DNA of 64,000 bases from Tolypeutes matacus. Taxonomy: Eukaryota > Chordata > Mammalia > Cingulata > Chlamyphoridae. Both the position numbers and the translations under genes were made by a program. Below the pieces are notes generated by a model. The model had not been told where the DNA came from. It did no database searches and was given only the letters and a program-made list of their open reading frames with translations. The DNA is taken from the NCBI GenBank assembly GCA_026826555.1, contig JAKSZT010053928.1, positions 46,011,389 to 46,075,388 on the forward strand. The letters are read 5' to 3'. Below are positions 33,978-46,589 of this stretch, in pieces (within the stretch, counting starts at the first letter, position 1; every line of letters starts with the position of its first letter).

Positions 33978-36899
33978 CCTAATTATTAGAAGAACATATT
34001 TTTCTGAAGTAGCTTAGCTATTTAGCCTGAGGCAAAGAACACAATCTTGGTCAGACGTGGGCAGAACCAAGAAGAGAACACCAGCATGTGCTAAGTCGAA
34101 ATGATGAGTTCCTGCTTCATTCCAGAGATTAGCTGGCACACAGACAAGCGCTCTGGGCATGAGATCTCTAAATTAAAAGTTCCTATGTGTTATAATATTG
34201 CTCTGTACCAGTGGGAGTGCTGTTCAACCAGGGGCTTAATTTGTCTTGTCCTTCAAGAGAAAAGAAATTTCTTTTTTCCCGGATCCAACTCTCTACTGTC
34301 ACGGCAAAATGGCTAAGTAGTTACCCTTCAAAGAGTAGAACAGTATTTTTTTTACTTCCAGCTGTATCAGCCTTCCAGGTTACTATATGTAACAGCCCTT
34401 TTACTCAGAGGCATAGTCATCATTTTATGTCGAATCACTTGGGGCGCTTCGGAGGACAATCCCAAATTTCTTCATATATAACAAGTTACAGAGTTTGGGT
34501 TAGAAAGTACAAGGAAATAGACTGGATTTAACTTCAGGCTCTTTGTTGAGAAAAATAAAAATGTTTGCTACTGAGTCCATTGCTTTTATTGTAGCATCTT
34601 CTGCTTCATAAGCCCTTTTCTCTGTCCTCCAAAACAATGCTAGAATCTTCCTTGAATAATTGGCAGTTGATTCCATAGGCCCAATTCTCCTGAAGCTATT
34701 TATCCTGAAATAAGAGATTCAACTAAGGCATAGTTTCTGAGTCTCTGGAGGCAAAGTGGAAGGGGAAAATGGCTCTATTGTCTCATGGGTCCACATTTCC
34801 CATTGTTCCCCTTTCCCCTTTCCTTCCGTGGGAGATAGAGGAGCTACTCATGAAAATAGCGTGCCACCACCTGATGCAACCTCTCTGTCTCCAGGAAGCA
34901 GAGGCCCATTTCCTAAAGGGGATCCCCCTCTCAGCTTCCTACTTTTAGTTCCCTCTTGGTATTTGGTCAGATTTAAAGATTTGAAAAGGAAGAGAGGCAG
35001 CTAGATGTGTCCTGTTTTTCCCTCTTGTCCACTATAGCAGTCTTGGTCTTGGTGTAGGAAACCTCACTGACATATCAATTAACAAGTCCATAGAGAGCTA
35101 AGTTCCTTTCAATAGAGTGGGCCCATCATGGAGGACCTTGAGCAATCCAGTGTCTTCAGTACTGGGGTTGCAACAGCCCAGAAGATGACTGAGGAGTCTC
35201 CATGTTGGAGACCCTCCAAGATGGCAGCCCTGACTGAGAAGATGGTGCTAGTACATTGTCCCACAGTGTCACTTGCAGACGTTCCAGTGTATTCAAGCTC
35301 TGCTCTCTTCTTTCTTAGGCCCCTGCACTTGCCTAGAGCTCACCCCAAAACTTCATCACCCTGCCTGCCCTGGATGAAATTAATTCTCAATAGAGGACAG
35401 TCTTTTTTTTTTTTTTTTTTTTGTATCTTGAGTTCAAACTCTGTTGCTACTTCTGTGGAGATAGCCATGGAGTACACTTAAGTTGATCATATGGACTATC
35501 GTCCAAGAGGCCCCTGCAGCTCTTTTAACATTCAGTATGAACCTGATGTTTTTCTGGTTCAGTCCATATCTGCATGGTAGTTTTCTCTTGGGAGTGTTGT
35601 GGTTTTGCAGCTTTTGTCAATCAGATTCAGATTTCTTTGTGACTTCCAGAATTCTTCATGACTTTCGGTCCACTTTCACATTTTGCATCGATCACACATT
35701 GATCTGTTCTTTATGTATGTGTGTGTGGGCACATACACCCTACAGGATATTAGGTCTGAGGGAGGTTGCTCAGGGAGGGAAAACATATCCCTTGGGGACT
35801 CCATCCTTTCTTTCCTGGGTATGGTGCCAGGGAATGCCCAAGGTCTCCCCTGTGGCATTACTTGATGTTAATATGGAGACTGGACTTAGGAGTAAGAGGG
35901 AAACGTGGCTGTCAGTGGTGGTGATTCATATGTTCTGCTGCCCTTTTGTTGTAGAAAAGACAACACGACAGACCTAGTGTTTATCTTCACCAAAACAAGT
36001 CTGGAAATGTTTAAACACTTAATAAATTTCATAGCCTGCAGCCACAGGAGAACAAGGAAAACTGAAGATCAGGTCTATTACTTTCATTTTCACATTTTTA
36101 TGACGAAAATATAGACATAAATGCAACCTAATCCTGAGTACTACCCCGAGGCAGTAAAAGGTAGTCTTTGAAATGCCTCACTCCAGGAAGAATATTCTTA
36201 GCTCTAGTATGATTTACAGTCAGTGCCCGCAAGTGAGAAATGTAGTTTAACAGGCCAAATCCTCATATCCTTGAGTCCACCAATGCTTTCAGGCTTAGAA
36301 AATAATATCCAGAAAAGGCTTATATGTTAGTAAATAAATGCATAATCTCCTGGTTCATGGGAAATATCTCATTTCTTGAGGGAAGCCTCTTATTAAGGAT
36401 GAATATGAAAAACAAAAAATATTTTAAAAATATTTGTATGGACCTCTTATGCGACAAAGGGCATCTTTCTGAGATAGGGGGAGTCCACATTTTCCTAGAA
36501 GAGTTCCTGGCTCCAACATGTGTAGAAACCTCTGCTCTCTTTCTCAAACATCTTCATTTTAGTCTTTTTCCCTAATAACCTGTGAATGTCAAGAGACCCC
36601 AAGGCCCTGACTCGACTCAGTAGAATAGGTATTGTGGAGGGGTTTCGCTGATTGATTGGTTTGTTGTTGTCGAATTAGACCTCCAGAAATAGCCTAACCC
36701 TCTGTTTGAGGGACCATCCTCCCCTGCTGCCCCAGGGAGAGCCAGCAACACCTCCCTGCACCACTTTTGGTTAAAATTAGATTTCTAGGCACCAGCTGAC
36801 TCAGAACATGGGTGGGACCTGGAATCTGCCATTTTTCACAAATGCTGCAGATGCTTCTCCCTTCTGGAAAGCATTGTTCACACCCCTTTGCTCCTCAGG
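33978..36899. other. Intronic sequence, no gene seen
   Basis: About 2.9 kb of unassigned sequence with a T run at 35403-35422. Frames of up to 164 codons (35483-35977) are present but contain no recognised domain, overlap minus-strand frames, and have no flanking splice sites that I can support. Confidence 0.4.
35403..35422. repeat. Poly(T) tract
   Basis: Twenty consecutive T; no retroposon body recognised. Confidence 0.85.
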
Positions 36900-37952
36900 C
36901 CACTGACAGCCTCCATGTTGTCAAATTCTGCTATGGCAGATTGCATTTGGCACTGTTGGCCATACCTTTCTTCTTGAGGCACCTTCTCCTGGAACAGTTA
37001 ATTCTCTCCTGACCTGTCTCGCCAGGCTCCGCTCCACTCACTGGTTCCATCTTCTCTTTGCAAACTTGAAGTACTGGAGCACCTCGTGGCCCATATTTGA
37101 GTCCTTTTCTCTTCAGTGGCTCATGTGGTCTCATTCAGGCTTATGCTGCAAGCACGATCTGTACACACTGTGGAATCCCAAATCCATGCCTCCTAGACCT
37201 CTCGCTTGAATACTGCCTCAATGACATTTCCTCTCCCATATGCAATAGAGGACTCAAACCTAACTGCCCAGAGGAGAACAATTTATTCAGTACCCCTTCC
37301 AAAAATATGCTTCTTCCATAGTCTTCCCGCTGTCAATAAATGTCACATTACCCAATTGCGTAGGCCCCAAACCATAAAGTATGTGAGAGTCTTCTCTCTT
37401 TTCTGATACCCTTCAATCAATCATCAAGCCTTGTCAAGTACATCTTCCAAACATATCTTGAATCTAATCACTTATCATGACTCCCCCACCATCTCCTTAG
37501 CCCAAGTGATTATCCCCTCTTTTTGGATGACTGCAATAGCCTCCAGCTGGTCTACCTGCTTCTGCTCTTACCACCAGCCCCCTTCTCTTCTCAACAGCAT
37601 CCATAGGGATTCCTTTAAAATTGAAGTGTGATTGTCTACTCTTAAAATTAGATCCCATTGCTCTTAGTCCCTAATTCACTGAGAGCAAAAGACTTATCCT
37701 TACAAATGACTGCGAGGCCCCTAGGAGCTGTCTCCACCCCACCTCATCTCTGCACTCCAGCTTCACTAGCTCCTTTGCTGTTCTTGGAACATGCCAGCAC
37801 ACTCCTGCCTCAAAGTCTTGGTAGTTGTTCTTCTCTCTGCCCGGGATGATCCTCCCAAGACAATCACGTGGGTTAGTGCCTTCATTTCCTTTAGGCCTTT
37901 GCTGGGATGTTGTCTCTTCAGGCCTTCCCCCACCAGTCTATTTTAGCCCTTC
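36900..37952 (+). repeat. L2 LINE remnant, sense, ORF2 end and 3' region (left part)
   Basis: The longest L2 in the window. Landmarks in order: TGGCTCATGTGGTCTCATTC, TGGAATCCCAAATCCATGCC, ACTGCAATAGCCTCCAGCTG, TCTTGGAACATGCCAGCACA, TTTAGGCCTTTGCTGGGATG. The first part corresponds to the degraded C-terminal coding region of the L2 reverse transcriptase ORF, now full of stops. The copy is broken at 37952 by an LTR-like insertion and resumes at 38417. Confidence 0.8.
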
Positions 37953-38411
37953 TGTATTAGGGTGCTCTAGGGAAACACAATCAACAGAATGTGTGTGTAT
38001 AAATTTTATGAGATTTATTATAGAAATTGGCTCATGTGGCCATGGGGATTAGCAAGTCTGAATTCAGTAGGGCAGGTCACAAGTTGAGAACTCCAAAGAA
38101 GGTTTTGATGAATTCCTCAGAAGAAGCGACTGGCTGAAGTAGAGATAGAAATTCTTCCTTCTAACTGCTGAAGTCATCAGTTCTCCCTTTAAGGCCTTCA
38201 ATGGATTGGATGAGGCTTCTCTAAATGCTAAAGGCAATCTCCTCAAATGACTGTAGATGTAATTAGCCATAGATGCCATAGATGCCACCAATTGACTAAT
38301 AGCTTAAATCCAAAAAATACCCTCACAGTAACAATCAGGACAGTGCTTGCTTGACCAAACAACTGGACACCATAAACTATCCCGATTTGACACATGAATG
38401 TAACCATCACA
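37953..38411 (+). mobile_element. Solo-LTR-like element (459 bp) inserted in L2
   Basis: Starts TGTATTAGGGTGCTCTAGGG and ends TAACCATCACA, giving TG…CA termini. CCTTC immediately precedes (37948-37952) and follows (38412-38416) the element, a perfect 5-bp target duplication as made by retroviral-type integrases. L2 text is continuous across the insertion. I recognise the sequence as an old eutherian LTR-type repeat but do not assign the family. A related 5'-truncated copy is at 57045-57336. Confidence 0.8.
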
Positions 38412-38416
38412 CCTTC

Positions 38417-38600
38417 CTTTTCTCCTTCTGTAGTTTATTTTTCCACTTAATACTTTCCTCCATTTACTTATATTTAATATCTATCTCCCCCATAAAATGT
38501 AACCTCCTTGAAGGCAGGGTCTTCTGTCTTTGTTGTTCATAGCAGAAGCCCCCAGGCCTGGAAGAGTGCCTAGACATAACTGGCACTCAGAAATATTTGC
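38417..38600 (+). repeat. L2 LINE remnant, sense (right part, 3' end)
   Basis: CATAAAATGTAACCTCCTTG, AAGGCAGGGTCTTCTGTCTT, TTGTTCATAGCAGAAGCCCC and AATATTTGCTGAATAATTGA form the L2 3' terminus and continue the copy interrupted at 37952. Confidence 0.85.
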
Positions 38601-38700
38601 TGAATAATTGAATTTGGTCTTACTTCCACTGATTTAATTTCTTTCAGAGGGTGGGGAATAGTAATAAGGCTACTCAATAAATATCTGTTACTCTCTAAGC

Positions 38701-38885
38701 CAGTGTTTCTCAAAGAGGGTTTCCCGAACCTGCAGCATCACCTTCACCTGGGAACTTGTTAGAAATGCAAAGTCCCAGGCTCCATCCCACATCTACTGAA
38801 TAAAAACTTGGGATAGGAGCCCAGCATTCTATGGCTGAACCAACCCTCCAGGTGATTCAGATGAACAAATATGCTAAGGACTAAT
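38701..38885 (+). mobile_element. MER5A-like hAT element
   Basis: CAGTGTTTCTCAAAGAGG, CACCTGGGAACTTGTTAGAA, ATGCAAAGTCCCAGGCTCCA and CCCTCCAGGTGATTCAGATG match MER5A in order. The right end is decayed and no clear duplication was found. Confidence 0.8.
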
Positions 38886-39658
38886 AAGAGTGATCCTTCT
38901 CAGGTGATTCTTTAGCCCTGTTAAAATGCAATAGTATCCAGAAGTGCCTTAAAGAAGTGATTCTAACATTGTTGATAACTTACCTCTTGGCCATCTATTG
39001 TTTTTGGTACTGTGCTAGGTGTCAGAATTACAAAGAGTTTATAGTTTGATCAAGAAAAGCAAAAAGCCTGGCTTCACCAGAGTCCCGGGGCATCTTTGGA
39101 GAATTATGGGACATAAAATGGAATGTAAGAAGTGGCCAGTTTTTGGACATTGAAAATGGGAGGAGGCCATGATATACTTCAGTGAGTGAAATGGCATTTT
39201 GTGATCCAATATTTGCATGCAAAGCAAGGGAAAACTACAGTATACTTCTGCAGTGCATCCACTGTTCAAATCCTGCTGTATTTTTTATGTAATCCTGGAG
39301 TTTGGATTAGTCCTTGAACTTTCCGCGGCAAGGCTAGTCTACTTACAGTGGTAGAAGGGGAACTTATTGACATTTTCTGCTTATATAAGGCTGTCAGTGT
39401 TTCTCCATTACAGCAAGAATAGAGGTGGAAATGAGTATTCTACTAACCCTTTCACATATTTTTATGGTGACTGATTTTCTTATATACAATTCACTGCCAT
39501 GCTAATAAATAATATGCTATTGACTTCCAGAACTTTAGGACACCTTGGATTATTTTTCATTTCCACCTCAGGGAAAAAACACTGGGAAACTTCAAATAAG
39601 TGGAATTATTTTTTCCATCTAAGTGAATACCTTCATTTGACCAATTTGCTATCAAAAG

Positions 39659-39694
<36 letters not shown>

Positions 39695-40159
39695 ATAGGT
39701 AGCTTAGAAATAGAATATTTGTTTTCCTTTTACTTACAAACCAAGTATAACTCTTGGATATGTGTTTTACTCAAGAAAGAATACGTGAGTATCAGTAAAA
39801 GCATCTTTGTCAAATTTAAATATAATTAAAAGGTGTTTACTTAGATATGAACAGAGTTCACTCATTAGATCAGAGTGATGAATGGGAGAAGACAATTTAA
39901 TTTCTGCCCTTGCCCACGTTGAACTAGATCTGGGAAATCAAAGGAAAATTGAAGCCAAACTTACATAGATCATACACTTAGCATGGATTTGGAGGTTTGT
40001 TTTCTGATTTTGTTTTATGGCTTTGCAAACAGCCAGATTCCCCCAATTCAGAGGAGTGGATTCTTCCAATAGTTTCCCTCTCCCTGACACTGAGATTCCT
40101 TTGAGGGTACTTGGCTGTGGCAAGGGTACTCTCTGCTTCAATTTGGCTTGGGACATGGA
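38886..40159. other. Intronic sequence with an (AT)n repeat
   Basis: Unassigned apart from the AT microsatellite at 39661-39689. Confidence 0.4.
39661..39689. repeat. (AT)n microsatellite
   Basis: Twenty-nine bases of uninterrupted AT alternation, likely polymorphic. Confidence 0.95.
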
Positions 40160-40340
40160 AAATGTCCTGGACTGGGAAACAGGAGACCTTATATCTTGTT
40201 GTAAATCTGTCATTGCTTGACTTTACGCAAGTCATTTAACTCTAAACTGAGCCTTAGTTATCTAATTTGAAATGGTGCCCATGACTCAAGGAAGCTGCAA
40301 GGATCAATATGAATGGAAGTCAAAGTGCTTTTGAAAACTA
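40160..40340 (+). repeat. MIR SINE remnant, sense
   Basis: TGACTTTACGCAAGTCATTT, AACTCTAAACTGAGCCTTAG, TTATCTAATTTGAAATGGTG and AAAGTGCTTTTGAAAACTAT match MIR core order. Confidence 0.75.
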
Positions 40341-40479
40341 TAACAACCAATCTATCAATAGATACAATCAATTAAGTAAACTAGCGATGCTAAATTGACT
40401 GCTTAGTATTTCACTTTGGTGTGTTTGCCATGTTAACTTTCAAAAGAATTGACTAACATTTAATATATTATTTACTCTA
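40341..40479. other. Short unassigned spacer
   Basis: Nothing recognised. Confidence 0.4.
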
Positions 40480-40870
40480 TAGGCTAAGCTGCTGTAATAG
40501 GTATCCCAAAATACAGGGGCTTAAATAGGATAGAAAATTCTTTCTCATGTAAGAGGCCAAAGGGAGGCAGAAAGATTAGGGTGCATAGACAGGGTACCCT
40601 GAGATCAATCCCTTTTGCCATCCTCAACATTTGGCTTCTGTCTCAGGCTCAATCTTCTATTAGAGATGCTGCCCTTCCCAGCCAGAACAAGAGGGTGTGT
40701 GATGGGCAAGCAGCTTGTGTGTAGGCTGGAGATCGCCTGGGTATTGAATACACCATTTCTGCTCACATCTCATTGGCTTGAACTCAGTCAAGTGTTCACA
40801 CTGAGCTGCACAGGATGTTGGAAAGCAATCTCTATAGCTCAGAGGCATTTGTCCAGCTGCAACTAAGGTA
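40480..40870 (+). repeat. Old eutherian interspersed repeat, family unassigned
   Basis: GCTAAGCTGCTGTAATAGGT, CCCAAAATACAGGGGCTTAA, AGGCCAAAGGGAGGCAGA and TCTGCTCACATCTCATTGGC follow the order of a known mammalian repeat that I recall but cannot name with confidence. Short open frames on both strands inside it are accidental. Confidence 0.45.
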
Positions 40871-42279
40871 TTGTGGGGGCTGATTTTAAAAGTAATTAAA
40901 GAAAAATATATGATGGGGGACAGTTTAGTAGTCTCCAGCAAATTGATGAGCTGTGTTTCACTATAAATGTATGCAAATTGTACTCAGTTTTATTTGCATT
41001 AGTCTATTATCTTGATACCAAATAGCAGGCAATAAAAGTTTTCAGTGTCTATCTATGCTATATGTCTATACTGTGTCACCATTATTTCATATTAATGAAG
41101 GTTTCATACATGACAGTTTATTAATATATATGATTTCACTCTGGTTTGCTGTTCATCATGCTATCAATTACTCCTCCATTTAATATTAATATTTTGTTGT
41201 GCCTCTTGCTCTGTGTTGAACTTCTTCACAGCCTGTTTGACTTACATGACAAAGTTCCTCAGGATTATAAGATTAGAAGAGCACACTGATGATTTTGCAA
41301 AATGATCAGTAGGTTTTCTTGGGGATGCAATTCCCGGTTTGTACTAATAGAGTAAAAGCATGAGTACACAGTAATTTGGGAAAACTACTTAAAATCTCTA
41401 TAATCTTTCTACCTTTTGAGTTACAAATCAATTCTGCAAGAATTATGAGTACATCCAGCTAATTGATTGGTTGATTGATTGACACACCTTTGTTGAGTAC
41501 TTGCTATGGTAGATGATGGAGAATACAAAAATGAAGTAAGACATAATTTCAAGAGCTTGGGGACACATCCAAGGGTACCTGTTCGGTAACTAGCCAGGAG
41601 TCACAGGATCGGACTTCAAGAGGGTAAATATTTTGGGAGTCTCTGGATTATTGGGGATTGTTGAAACTTTAGTAGTTGATGGTATAGTCCAGTAGGAAGG
41701 GAACGAGGACCAAGAATAGAACCTTACCCTTAACATTAAGGGGTACAAAGAAGGAAAGGAATTAAAGAAGAGGACTACAAGATCTCATAGTGACAGGAGA
41801 CAGAACACTTTCAAACAATACCAGGGAGGCATAAGGGGAGAGAAAGTAATGATCAAAAATGCCAAGTGCTGCAGGAACTGGTTGTAAGATAACTAGTGAG
41901 ACTCCACCTTGAGGAAGCCATCCCTGACTCTAATGCAGCAGTTCCATAGAATAGCTTGCTGAAATGAATGAGAAGGAGGAATTAGAGAAAGCTGATGGAG
42001 AGATGGTAGTTGGATTACTCTCTTAAAGTTGGGACTACTGAATTGATAAGTTCGTGGTGGCTTAACATTTACAAATGCGTTGCTGGAAGAATTTATGCTG
42101 CCACAGTTGCCAGTCAGGTATGACACACGTTTCTATTATTACCTCGTCGGTATAATTCCCAAAGAAGGTATGTTGTTTTAATGTCTTACATTCGCCATGC
42201 AGATCCACCTTTTCATTAAGATGACAAAATATTTTTGGGGGTAGCAACACTTGTTAGGGTAGTTAGTTATTTCCTATTG
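40871..42279. other. Intronic sequence with an antisense L2-like tail
   Basis: GATTGGTTGATTGATTGACA and CTTTGTTGAGTACTTGCTAT at about 41462-41510 resemble the antisense L2 3' end. The remainder is unassigned. Confidence 0.4.
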
Positions 42280-42790
42280 TGGAAACTCCTGACTCCTGCA
42301 TCTAATGATGTTCTTGTTGATCGGAACAGCTGGCCTCCTCTGTGGTGCTTTGTTGCCCAGAGGTGAATTGGGAGCCCTATGTCAGTAATGACAAATTGCT
42401 GACAGGGTTTCAGGAATTCTGCCATAAATTATGCTGATTATAACATGCAGATTATTTAGAGGGGACTTTGGGTCTCTGCAAGCTTCAATATAGTATTACA
42501 TTTTAAACTCTACTCAAAACAAATAATACATAAGGTCCTCACACCATTAGAATTAATTGGTAACGGGCCTCTCTCAAAACTGACCTACAGATAATAGCAG
42601 GTTCACATTAAGTGGGCTGACACTAGGCAGATATGCAATGTTCAGGATATCTATAAACCTCTAATCACTTTAAATGTTTCATACTAATCGCCCTGAAAGA
42701 TGTGCATTAAAAGAAATGAAAGGCAAATTTCCTGAAATATAGCTTCAAAATGATTCTAATTTGCATAAGTTTTTGCCAAGGAACAGATGT
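42280..42790. other. Repeat-free block, candidate conserved non-coding element
   Basis: No repeat recognised over ~500 bp. It contains AT-rich homeodomain-type and octamer-like sites (ATTTGCAT near 42760, GCTGATTATAAC). Conservation is only guessed from composition and lack of repeats. Confidence 0.25.
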
Positions 42791-43079
42791 CTCTTTAGTG
42801 CTATACCTTTATAAAATTTTTAAGATATATTATAAAAATATGTCTTCTGTAATTTGGTGTTCCTCCCCAGTCCTCACTTTGGTGAATTGTTTTATCAGGA
42901 CAAACACTGACAATGACAAGTAGAAAAGTGGTTCATTGTTTCAAATACCAGCTTAGCTTCAGAGTAATAAAAAGGAAATAATTTGAAGATGATATCTTAA
43001 ATCTAACTTTCTAAAATTTATTTATAATAAAATATTTGTGGACATTATCTTCTGGCACTGTATTTTTCTAAATAATATT

Positions 43080-43460
43080 CAACACTTTTATTTGTATAGT
43101 GAGAATATACATAGAACTATAGAAAGAGGCAGGTTTAGAGAATATTAAATTAACCCATAAAACTAGCATATACTGCTTACTTTATTTTATTGTAATCTTT
43201 TATCTACATTTTATAAAGTGTGATAAAAAAGGGATTATGCAGTTTTATATCCTACTTTTACTTAAGATTATATTCAACTTTCCAATTTATTATATGTTCT
43301 TTACAAACATGTTTTTAGGATTGTATAATATTTCTTTATATGGATATAGTATGCTTTATTTTAAATATCCCTATATTTTTGGAAATTAATATATACCTGG
43401 TTTTTTCATATTGTAATAAGGTTTTGATGAACACACATATTTATACACATACACAGACAC
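43080..43460 (-). repeat. Probable L1 3'-UTR remnant, antisense
   Basis: The succession TTTAGGATTGTATAATATTT, TATGGATATAGTATGC, TTATTTTAAATATCCC and GGTTTTGATGAACACACATA parallels the antisense L1 3' region describing its usual pattern, heavily decayed. Confidence 0.45.
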
Positions 43461-44799
43461 ATATAAACATATCTGATACATATTTTTTATTCATCTCTCA
43501 GATATCTGGCATTTAGGTATTGCTTTATACATATATATATATCTTTGACTTTTAATGAAAGAAATAGGTGCTATATTTTCTGAATATATGAATACCTGAG
43601 AATATCTTTGTTTATTTTGTTATACAGCAGCTACTTGATTTGGAATAATAATTGTGTGTTAAGCATGAAGGTTTTTATATGACTTTATTGTGCTTTTTAC
43701 ATGATTTTATTGTGCTTTTGGGGTGGCCGAGAACTATGGAGCCAGTCAATTTTTGTCTTTGATGGAAAACCTATTCGACTGTTTGCATGCTTGCAGCCTT
43801 TCTGCTACTATTTTGTACCAGTGGATGTGTGGGTCACTTTCCATTAACTCTACCTGAAATGTGATGAACACTTTGCTGTGACTACTAAAGTCCTTTTTTA
43901 TTTATTCTATTCTGAAACTTTTCTTTAATTACCCCTTGTTTATTGTTTACATTCCAATTCTTGTCAAATACACAAACACTATAATTGTTAGACAAACCTA
44001 CATTTTCTGACCTTATCTCCATCATCTCCATTCATTTTCACCTTTATCCTTTATTTCATAATTTCATTATAGATTTTTAAGTTTGTCCTGCACAGGATAC
44101 GATACTATGTGGGTGTATATGTATTTGTGTGTATGCGTGTTTTCATTGTCAGCTATGCTATTTATTATATCCAGTGTGAGTTTTGTCATTATAAAGAATA
44201 CAAGAAGAATAAGATGTTCATCATATCAATAATTATAGCTTTGTAGTCTTTGTGCTAAGTGAGATGAGAAGTACATGCTCTGCAAGGCAAGGCCTGGGAT
44301 ACTGACATTTTTCATAGATAATGTGTTGCAAATAGTGAACATTGACACAAAGAAAATGTTTTTTCTAAGCTATCGTAGGCTTGGTGGGTTCACTAACTGT
44401 ACCACATATAGAAAAGAAGTGAGTACTTAAGTAACTGGCCTGGGTTGGGGAATTTGATTTGTTTCCAGTGAAGGTACTGGGAAGTAGACTTTCATCAACA
44501 TGTCCAGTTCAGAACTAGTACATCAAAATCCAGTGCCTGCTCTTCTCTGAAGCACCATTTTATGGTGGGAGAGCCACCCCATAATGGATCTCACAATATA
44601 AGGACTGACATCTTCAATTCCACTATTGCACTTTAGGTGTCATCGAAGTTTTTATCTCATCCGGCTCCCTTTTTATTTCATTTTATTTTCTTCACAGCTC
44701 ACCTTATCTTTTTAAGTCTAATTCTGCAGGGTTTTTTTTTTGTTTTTTTGTTTTTAAATCTAAGGTTCTTTTTTTAAGGGTTTCTGCACATTTTTGAGA
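43461..44799. other. Intronic sequence, no gene seen
   Basis: AT-rich, with short CA/TA runs near 43440-43540 and T/G runs at 44732-44755. No exon or repeat end was recognised. Confidence 0.4.
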
Positions 44800-45390
44800 G
44801 AGCACATCTTCCTGGATATTAAACATTCGAAGGCACTTTCTGAAATGCTTTCAAGGTTTCTCTAGTTAACCATTCTCAGAGTCATATGCTCTCCTCACAT
44901 TGAGTATGATGTTCCCTTTCTCTTGTCCAGCAGTGCTTCCGCACGGGTTCCATATTGTATATTTTCAATTGGCTCGTTCTGAAATGACCTACACAGGCCC
45001 TGAGATTGCCAGCAGAGATTGCGGACTCCCCTTTCTGTCTCTTTGGCATGTGTAGAAATCTTTCCTCCAACCTTTCCCAATATCCAGGATCCTTCATTCA
45101 ATTTGAGGAACTTTGCTATACCTAGGTGGAGTCTTTCCATACCTTTCCTTTCTGCTGTTCCTGGTGAATTTGGGAACAGTGGAGTCCCTGCACAATAACA
45201 ACACATTATACATACACAGGCACTGGCAGCAGAGGTCTTGTAGCCACTGTGGTGATAGCATTGTCTTGCTGTGGTGGCAGTTACATTCTGCAGCACTGCC
45301 AGCCATCCTGCACCATTTGCTTGGAGTTGAAATCTCCAAATGGGTAAAGACACAATGGCTCCTATTTTCCTTCTGCAGAATAGCCTAAGA
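44800..45390 (-). other. Unassigned GC-richer block, possible old retroelement
   Basis: Richer in G+C than its neighbours. The minus strand is open for 152 codons (44895-45353), overlapped by shorter frames on both strands. The predicted protein has scattered cysteines but no domain I recognise, and there is no supporting splice site or start context. An old LTR or internal retroelement fragment is the simplest guess. Confidence 0.3.
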
Positions 45391-46019
45391 ATTTCTCATT
45401 AGTCAAGTCATTTCTCCATTCAGTGACCATTTAATGGGGGGGTCTGAGGGCACTACATACATTCTTTTAGGTAGGGATAAATGGTTTCATTTCACAAAAA
45501 GAATACAAAAGCTTCATGTTATTTTTCTCAATCCATTTCTGTTAGCCTTCTGGTGATGAGGTATGTGTGGGTTTAGGGAGGGATGTAGGGGACAGGAGTA
45601 CCCAAATAAATAAAATATATTGGATGTTAGAAGAAAGAGTTCTATGGAATAAATGAACACCACAAGGAGGGGTGGGGAATCCATAATCTTAGTTTCCCAT
45701 TGTTAAATGGTTTAAGATTTGTCATTGTTTTATTTATGGAAAATTGGATGATGCCATCTTTAAGGGAAACAGCCCAGTATGGTTATTTGAAATTTCTTTT
45801 AATCCACAATCCAGTGACACTTCCATTTAATGACTGAAAAGCTGTTATTTTTAATCTCTGTCTAACTGCTTATTCTAATATTCAACAACTATAATCTAAG
45901 AACCATACACTTAAAAATTGTGATGCTTGGTAATAGAAGAGAAAATGATTATTACCTTTACCTTATAAAGTGATTTGGCTTTGAGGCGAGGTATATAATA
46001 CCCTATTCTGAAAAAGCTA
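45391..46019. other. Intronic sequence, no gene seen
   Basis: Unassigned, AT-rich; nothing recognised. Confidence 0.45.
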
Positions 46020-46205
46020 CATTCACTACTTGGCAGACACTATGATACATGCTTTTCTTGCACAATTTTATTTAATCCTTACAACAACTCTGTCAGTTAA
46101 GTATTATTTATCCCTCTGAGAAAGTTGAAGAAATTCAGATTTAGAGAGATAAGATATCAGAATCAAGATTTGAACTTTAGTCTCTCTGAGCCGAAGATCA
46201 TATTT
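46020..46205 (-). repeat. MIR SINE remnant, antisense
   Basis: TTATTTAATCCTTACAACAA, CTCTGTCAGTTAAGTATTAT, TTCAGATTTAGAGAGATAAG and CAAGATTTGAACTTTAGTCT fit antisense MIR. Confidence 0.75.
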
Positions 46206-46214
46206 CTATTTATT

Positions 46215-46490
46215 AATCTTATGCATACACACTCCATATCCACACAAAATATGCGTGTCCCTCTCCCCCATCCCATTATCCCCTGATAACATCTAATCTT
46301 TCTGTCTCCGCTGATTTTCTGTTTCTAGACATCTCTTATAAGTGACATCATACAATATTTGTCCTTATGTGTCTTACATAAGGTATCCATGGTTCTTCTG
46401 TGTTGCAGCATATTTCAGAACATCATACTTAGGGCTGAATAATATTTCGTTGTGTGTATGGACCAGATTTTGCAAAGATCTTATTTTTAA
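46215..46490 (-). repeat. L1 3'-UTR remnant, antisense
   Basis: TAGACATCTCTTATAAGTGA, CATCATACAATATTTGTCCT, TGTTGCAGCATATTTCAGAA and GGGCTGAATAATATTTCGTT reproduce the well-known antisense L1 3'-UTR wording. Confidence 0.75.
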
Positions 46491-46589
46491 TCACTATATC
46501 ATTCAGCTTTGAACTCTGATATAAGCTAAGCAGAATGAACAAAATAAAAAATCCATTGGTTTAATCCAGTCTGCTATCCAGGGTTTGCC

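Noticed and set aside
35483..35977. 164-codon frame
   Set aside because: No recognisable protein, overlapped by antisense frames, no supported splice sites.
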